This document shows, piece after piece, positions 7,045 to 8,827 of a stretch of 8,827 nucleotides of DNA; within the stretch, counting starts at the first letter, position 1, and the number at the start of each line of letters is the position of its first letter. The position numbers and the translations under genes are program-made. The notes below the pieces were generated by a model, which was not told the origin of the DNA, did no database searches, and was given only the letters and a program-made list of their open reading frames with translations. Source of the stretch: JABWBR01 sp036741235 (GTDB lineage Bacteria; Bacteroidota; Bacteroidia; Chitinophagales; Saprospiraceae); NCBI GenBank assembly GCA_036741235.1, contig DAINSQ010000193.1, positions 1 through 8,827 on the forward strand. The letters are read 5' to 3'.

Positions 7045-7250
7045 GATTTGCTGGTGTATTAATTTGCTGATTTGCTGATTTGCTGATTTGCTGATTTGCT
7101 AATTTGCTAATTTGCTAATTTGCTAATTTGCTAATTTGCTAATTGTTATTAATTATTTGATTATAAAATTATTAGCACATCAACCCATCAGCACATCAGC
7201 ACATTAACCCATCAGCACATTAACAAATCAGCACATTAACCCATCAGCAC
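7045..7250. repeat. Inverted array of 8-bp tandem repeats between nrdB and nrdA
   Basis: The left arm holds ten uninterrupted RATTTGCT octamers (7061-7140; four GATTTGCT in a block and six AATTTGCT), with two more units, one degenerate, at 7045-7060. An AT-only 30-nt spacer apart from three G residues (7141-7170) follows. The right arm holds ten octamers (7171-7250) built from ATCAGCAC, ATTAGCAC, ATCAACCC, ATTAACCC and ATTAACAA. The reverse complement of the left array contains AGCAAATC against AGCACATC in the right, one mismatch per unit at best, so the arms form an imperfect long stem. The array fills nearly all of the nrdB-nrdA gap: it ends 4 nt from the nrdB stop codon and 8 nt from the nrdA start codon. 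In the mRNA it would be a large intercistronic structure. A unit of 8 excludes a repeated coding origin. Confidence 0.95.
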
Positions 7251-7254
7251 ATTA

Positions 7255-8256
7255 TTAAAAGTCTTCGTCGAGTGAAAACACTTGTTTCTCCTTGGCGGTC
7301 ATTACACCGGCCTTTTGGTAGTCGCCTACGCGTTTTTCAAAAAAGTTAGTTTTGCCCTGTAGGGAGATCATATCCATCCACGGGAATGGATTCTCCACGT
7401 TATAGACTTTAGGTTGGTGCAGGGCAGCGAGCAGGCGGTCGGCCACAAACTCGATATACTGGCACATCAGGTCGGCGTTCATACCGATGAGGGCCACGGG
7501 CAGGGCGCTGCTTACAAACTCCTTTTCGATTACAACGGCGTCGGTAATAATTTGGCGTACGGTAGCTGCCGGCAGTTTATTGACCACGTGGTCGTTGTAG
7601 AGCAGGCAGGCAAAATCGCAGTGCATGCCCTCATCGCGGGAGATCAGTTCGTTGGAAAACGAAAGTCCCGGCATGAGGCCGCGTTTTTTCAGCCAGAAGA
7701 TAGAGCAAAACGACCCGGAGAAAAAGATACCTTCTACCGCCGCAAAAGCGATGAGTCGCTCCTGAAACGAGCCGTTGCCGATCCAGCGCAGGGCCCATTC
7801 GGCCTTTTGCTTCACGCAGGGCACCGTTTCGATGGCGTTAAACAGGTAATCTTTTTCTTTTGGGTCTTTTATATAGGTATCAATAAGTAGCGAATAAGTT
7901 TCGGAATGGATATTCTCCATCATAATTTGAAATCCGTAGAAAAACTTGGCTTCGGTGTATTGCACTTCGGCGACGAAGTTTTCGGCCAGATTTTCGTTGA
8001 CGATGCCGTCGCTGGCGGCAAAAAAGGCCAACACGTGTTTTACGAAATGGCGTTCGTCGTCATTGAGGCGGTCGTTCCAATCGGTGAGATCTTGCGAAAG
8101 GTCTATCTCTTCCGCCGTCCAGAAGCTGGCTTCCGATTTTTTATAAAACGACCAGATATCACTGTGTACAATGGGAAAAAGTACAAACCGATTGGGGTTT
8201 TCCTGCAGGATAGGCTCACTAGCGTTTGACATGGTTGATGTGGTGTGTTGAATCAT
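7255..8256 (-). CDS. nrdB: Class Ia ribonucleoside-diphosphate reductase, small (beta) subunit
   Basis: This 333-residue ferritin-like subunit houses the diiron-tyrosyl radical cofactor. The metal ligands are all visible: D83 (AASDGIV), E114 and H117 (MENIHSETY), E175 (AAVEGIFF), E209 and H212 (RDEGMHCD). The radical tyrosine is Y121, so this is a tyrosyl-radical enzyme and not a class Ic Mn/Fe type. W46 (ASFWTAEEI) matches the radical-transfer tryptophan, and the C-terminal FSLDEDF resembles the eukaryotic R2 tail that docks into R1. Together with NrdA it forms the aerobic route to deoxyribonucleotides. The gene order nrdB-nrdA is the reverse of E. coli nrdAB. The ATG at 8256 is taken as start; an in-frame ATG at 8232 would remove eight residues and is equally compatible with the family. 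No clear -7 promoter element is visible just upstream. Confidence 0.97.
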   Translation of the reverse strand: MIQHTTSTMSNASEPILQENPNRFVLFPIVHSDIWSFYKKSEASFWTAEEIDLSQDLTDWNDRLNDDERHFVKHVLAFFAASDGIVNENLAENFVAEVQYTEAKFFYGFQIMMENIHSETYSLLIDTYIKDPKEKDYLFNAIETVPCVKQKAEWALRWIGNGSFQERLIAFAAVEGIFFSGSFCSIFWLKKRGLMPGLSFSNELISRDEGMHCDFACLLYNDHVVNKLPAATVRQIITDAVVIEKEFVSSALPVALIGMNADLMCQYIEFVADRLLAALHQPKVYNVENPFPWMDMISLQGKTNFFEKRVGDYQKAGVMTAKEKQVFSLDEDF

Positions 8257-8296
8257 TTATTATAAGTATGCTTGTTTTTTGGCAATAAAAAATCTT

Positions 8297-8324
8297 TCGC
8301 TGAGGCGCATTTGAGCGCCGGCGA
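8297..8324 (-). promoter_or_regulatory. GC-rich hairpin in the nrdB leader region
   Basis: GGCGC (8304-8308) pairs with GCGCC (8315-8319) across a 6-nt loop. Outside an internal loop, TCGC (8297-8300) pairs with GCGA (8321-8324). On the minus strand a run of six T (8292-8287) follows a few bases later. It could end a transcript arriving from the right or form a leader structure about 40 nt ahead of nrdB. The role is not established. Confidence 0.35.
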
Positions 8325-8475
8325 ATAATGTTCCTGCTGCGTTGTTTGGCACGGATCCCTTCTGTGTGTGCCGGTTATGTTTTCTCTGTGTGACCGCATG
8401 CCGGGTTTTGACGCCCGGTTGTGCGACATTTGCGATCACTAAAATAGAAAAACTGCAAATGCCAGGGTTTATATT

Positions 8476-8575
8476 TTTTCCACAAAATGTGGATAACTAC
8501 ATTAACTATTTGATTTTCAATTATTTTATTGTGTTAATTATTTTTTCCACATTGTGGATAACTGAATGTGGAAAA
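8476..8575. promoter_or_regulatory. Cluster of five DnaA-box-like 9-mers
   Basis: Two exact DnaA boxes (TGTGGATAA, reverse of TTATCCACA) lie at 8488-8496 and 8553-8561. Each is paired head-to-head with a one-mismatch box TTTTCCACA, at 8476-8484 (3-nt gap) and 8543-8551 (1-nt gap). A fifth box, TGTGGAAAA, is at 8567-8575. The two palindromic pairs are about 65 bp apart, roughly six helical turns. Between them, 8497-8546 has only 7 G/C in 50 bases. Such clustering fits DnaA control of the nrd operon, known for E. coli nrdAB, or a replication origin with its unwinding element. The boxes are seen directly; the function is inference. Confidence 0.7.
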
Positions 8576-8827
8576 TCAAACGGTGCATAATCAAAAAAGT
8601 GACATTTTGCGCTTTTGAATGGTATTTGAGATTAGTCTAAACAGCTACAAGGATGGCAGGATGCCCGTCTGGCAGGTTGCTAGTTCTTATGCTCAGGCGC
8701 AAACCGAGCCTCTAACAGGAGGAAAATCCTATTTCGGTATTCGACAATAATTTGCGTGTAGTACCCAATCCTCTATCTACACAAATTAGCGAACAAACAA
8801 CTTTTTCGTGACGGCAAAATGATCATT

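Larger units (their letters stand above)
8257..8827. other. Gene-poor region upstream of nrdB
   Basis: About 570 nt without a convincing gene. From left to right it holds a GC-rich interrupted hairpin (8297-8324: TCGC and GGCGC pairing with GCGCC and GCGA), a short GC stem (8401-8418, CCGGG/CCCGG), a 7-bp inverted pair (CATTTGC 8427-8433 with GCAAATG 8455-8461), the DnaA-box cluster at 8476-8575, a doubtful 43-codon frame (8619-8750) and an imperfect hairpin around 8747-8786. No tRNA, rRNA or known ncRNA was recognised. It should contain the nrdB promoter, but no exact TAnnTTTG was found on the minus strand. Confidence 0.6.

Noticed and set aside
5876..7078. 400-residue open frame on the plus strand
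   Set aside because: It is antisense to nrdA, which has every family motif. It arises from the codon bias of the real gene and resembles no family.
7255..8256. Class Ic (tyrosine-less) beta subunit
   Set aside because: The radical tyrosine Y121 is present four residues after the H117 ligand.
8476..8575. NrdR boxes upstream of nrdB
   Set aside because: The CACA...TGTG pairs lack the length and AT-centre of the NrdR consensus, and the two palindromes are about 65 bp apart rather than the usual three helical turns.
8342..8590. 82-residue open frame on the plus strand
   Set aside because: It runs through the AT-rich DnaA-box cluster; the Ile/Phe/Asn-rich second half simply reflects that base composition, and no family is recognisable.
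8640..8827. tRNA, tmRNA or other structured RNA gene
   Set aside because: I looked for cloverleaf ends, a T-loop and known ncRNA motifs and found none; only short imperfect hairpins are present.

Overview
The window looks like a chromosomal segment from a Bacteroidota bacterium, probably a Saprospiria-like lineage. Two proteins carry type IX secretion (T9SS) C-terminal sorting domains, which are confined to this phylum. Start codons lack Shine-Dalgarno sequences and sit behind A/T-rich leaders. At least one promoter matches the Bacteroidota -7 element TAnnTTTG. The ribonucleotide reductase is of the eukaryote-like type. The lineage below phylum is inferred from general resemblance, not from a marker gene.

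Left part (1-3530): an inverted array of 7-bp tandem repeats (56-259) lies directly upstream of a secreted CotH-family protein with a T9SS sorting domain (285-1919, +). A tandem-domain universal stress protein converges on it from the other strand (1936-2871, -). A divergent intergenic region of about 260 bp follows. Then comes a tiny exported protein that is almost nothing but a T9SS sorting domain (3132-3467, +), ending at a strong hairpin shared with the convergent lpxD gene.

Middle and right part (3552-8256), all on the minus strand: nrdB, then nrdA, then lpxD in transcription order. nrdB and nrdA encode the two subunits of a class Ia ribonucleotide reductase, with every catalytic and metal-binding residue I could check in place. 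The gap between nrdB and nrdA is almost filled by an inverted array of 8-bp tandem repeats. A rho-independent terminator follows nrdA, so lpxD (a lipid A acyltransferase homologue) is probably transcribed separately.

Right end (8257-8827): a long region without a convincing gene. It holds five DnaA-box-like 9-mers in 100 bp, two of them exact TTATCCACA sequences, around a stretch of about 14% GC. It could be a DnaA-controlled nrd promoter region or a chromosomal origin.

Most genes are ordinary housekeeping or secretion genes. The parts that merit a second look are the two inverted short-repeat arrays, which share an architecture but not a sequence, and the DnaA-box cluster upstream of nrdB. 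I do not see a complete novel defence, mobile or biosynthetic system.
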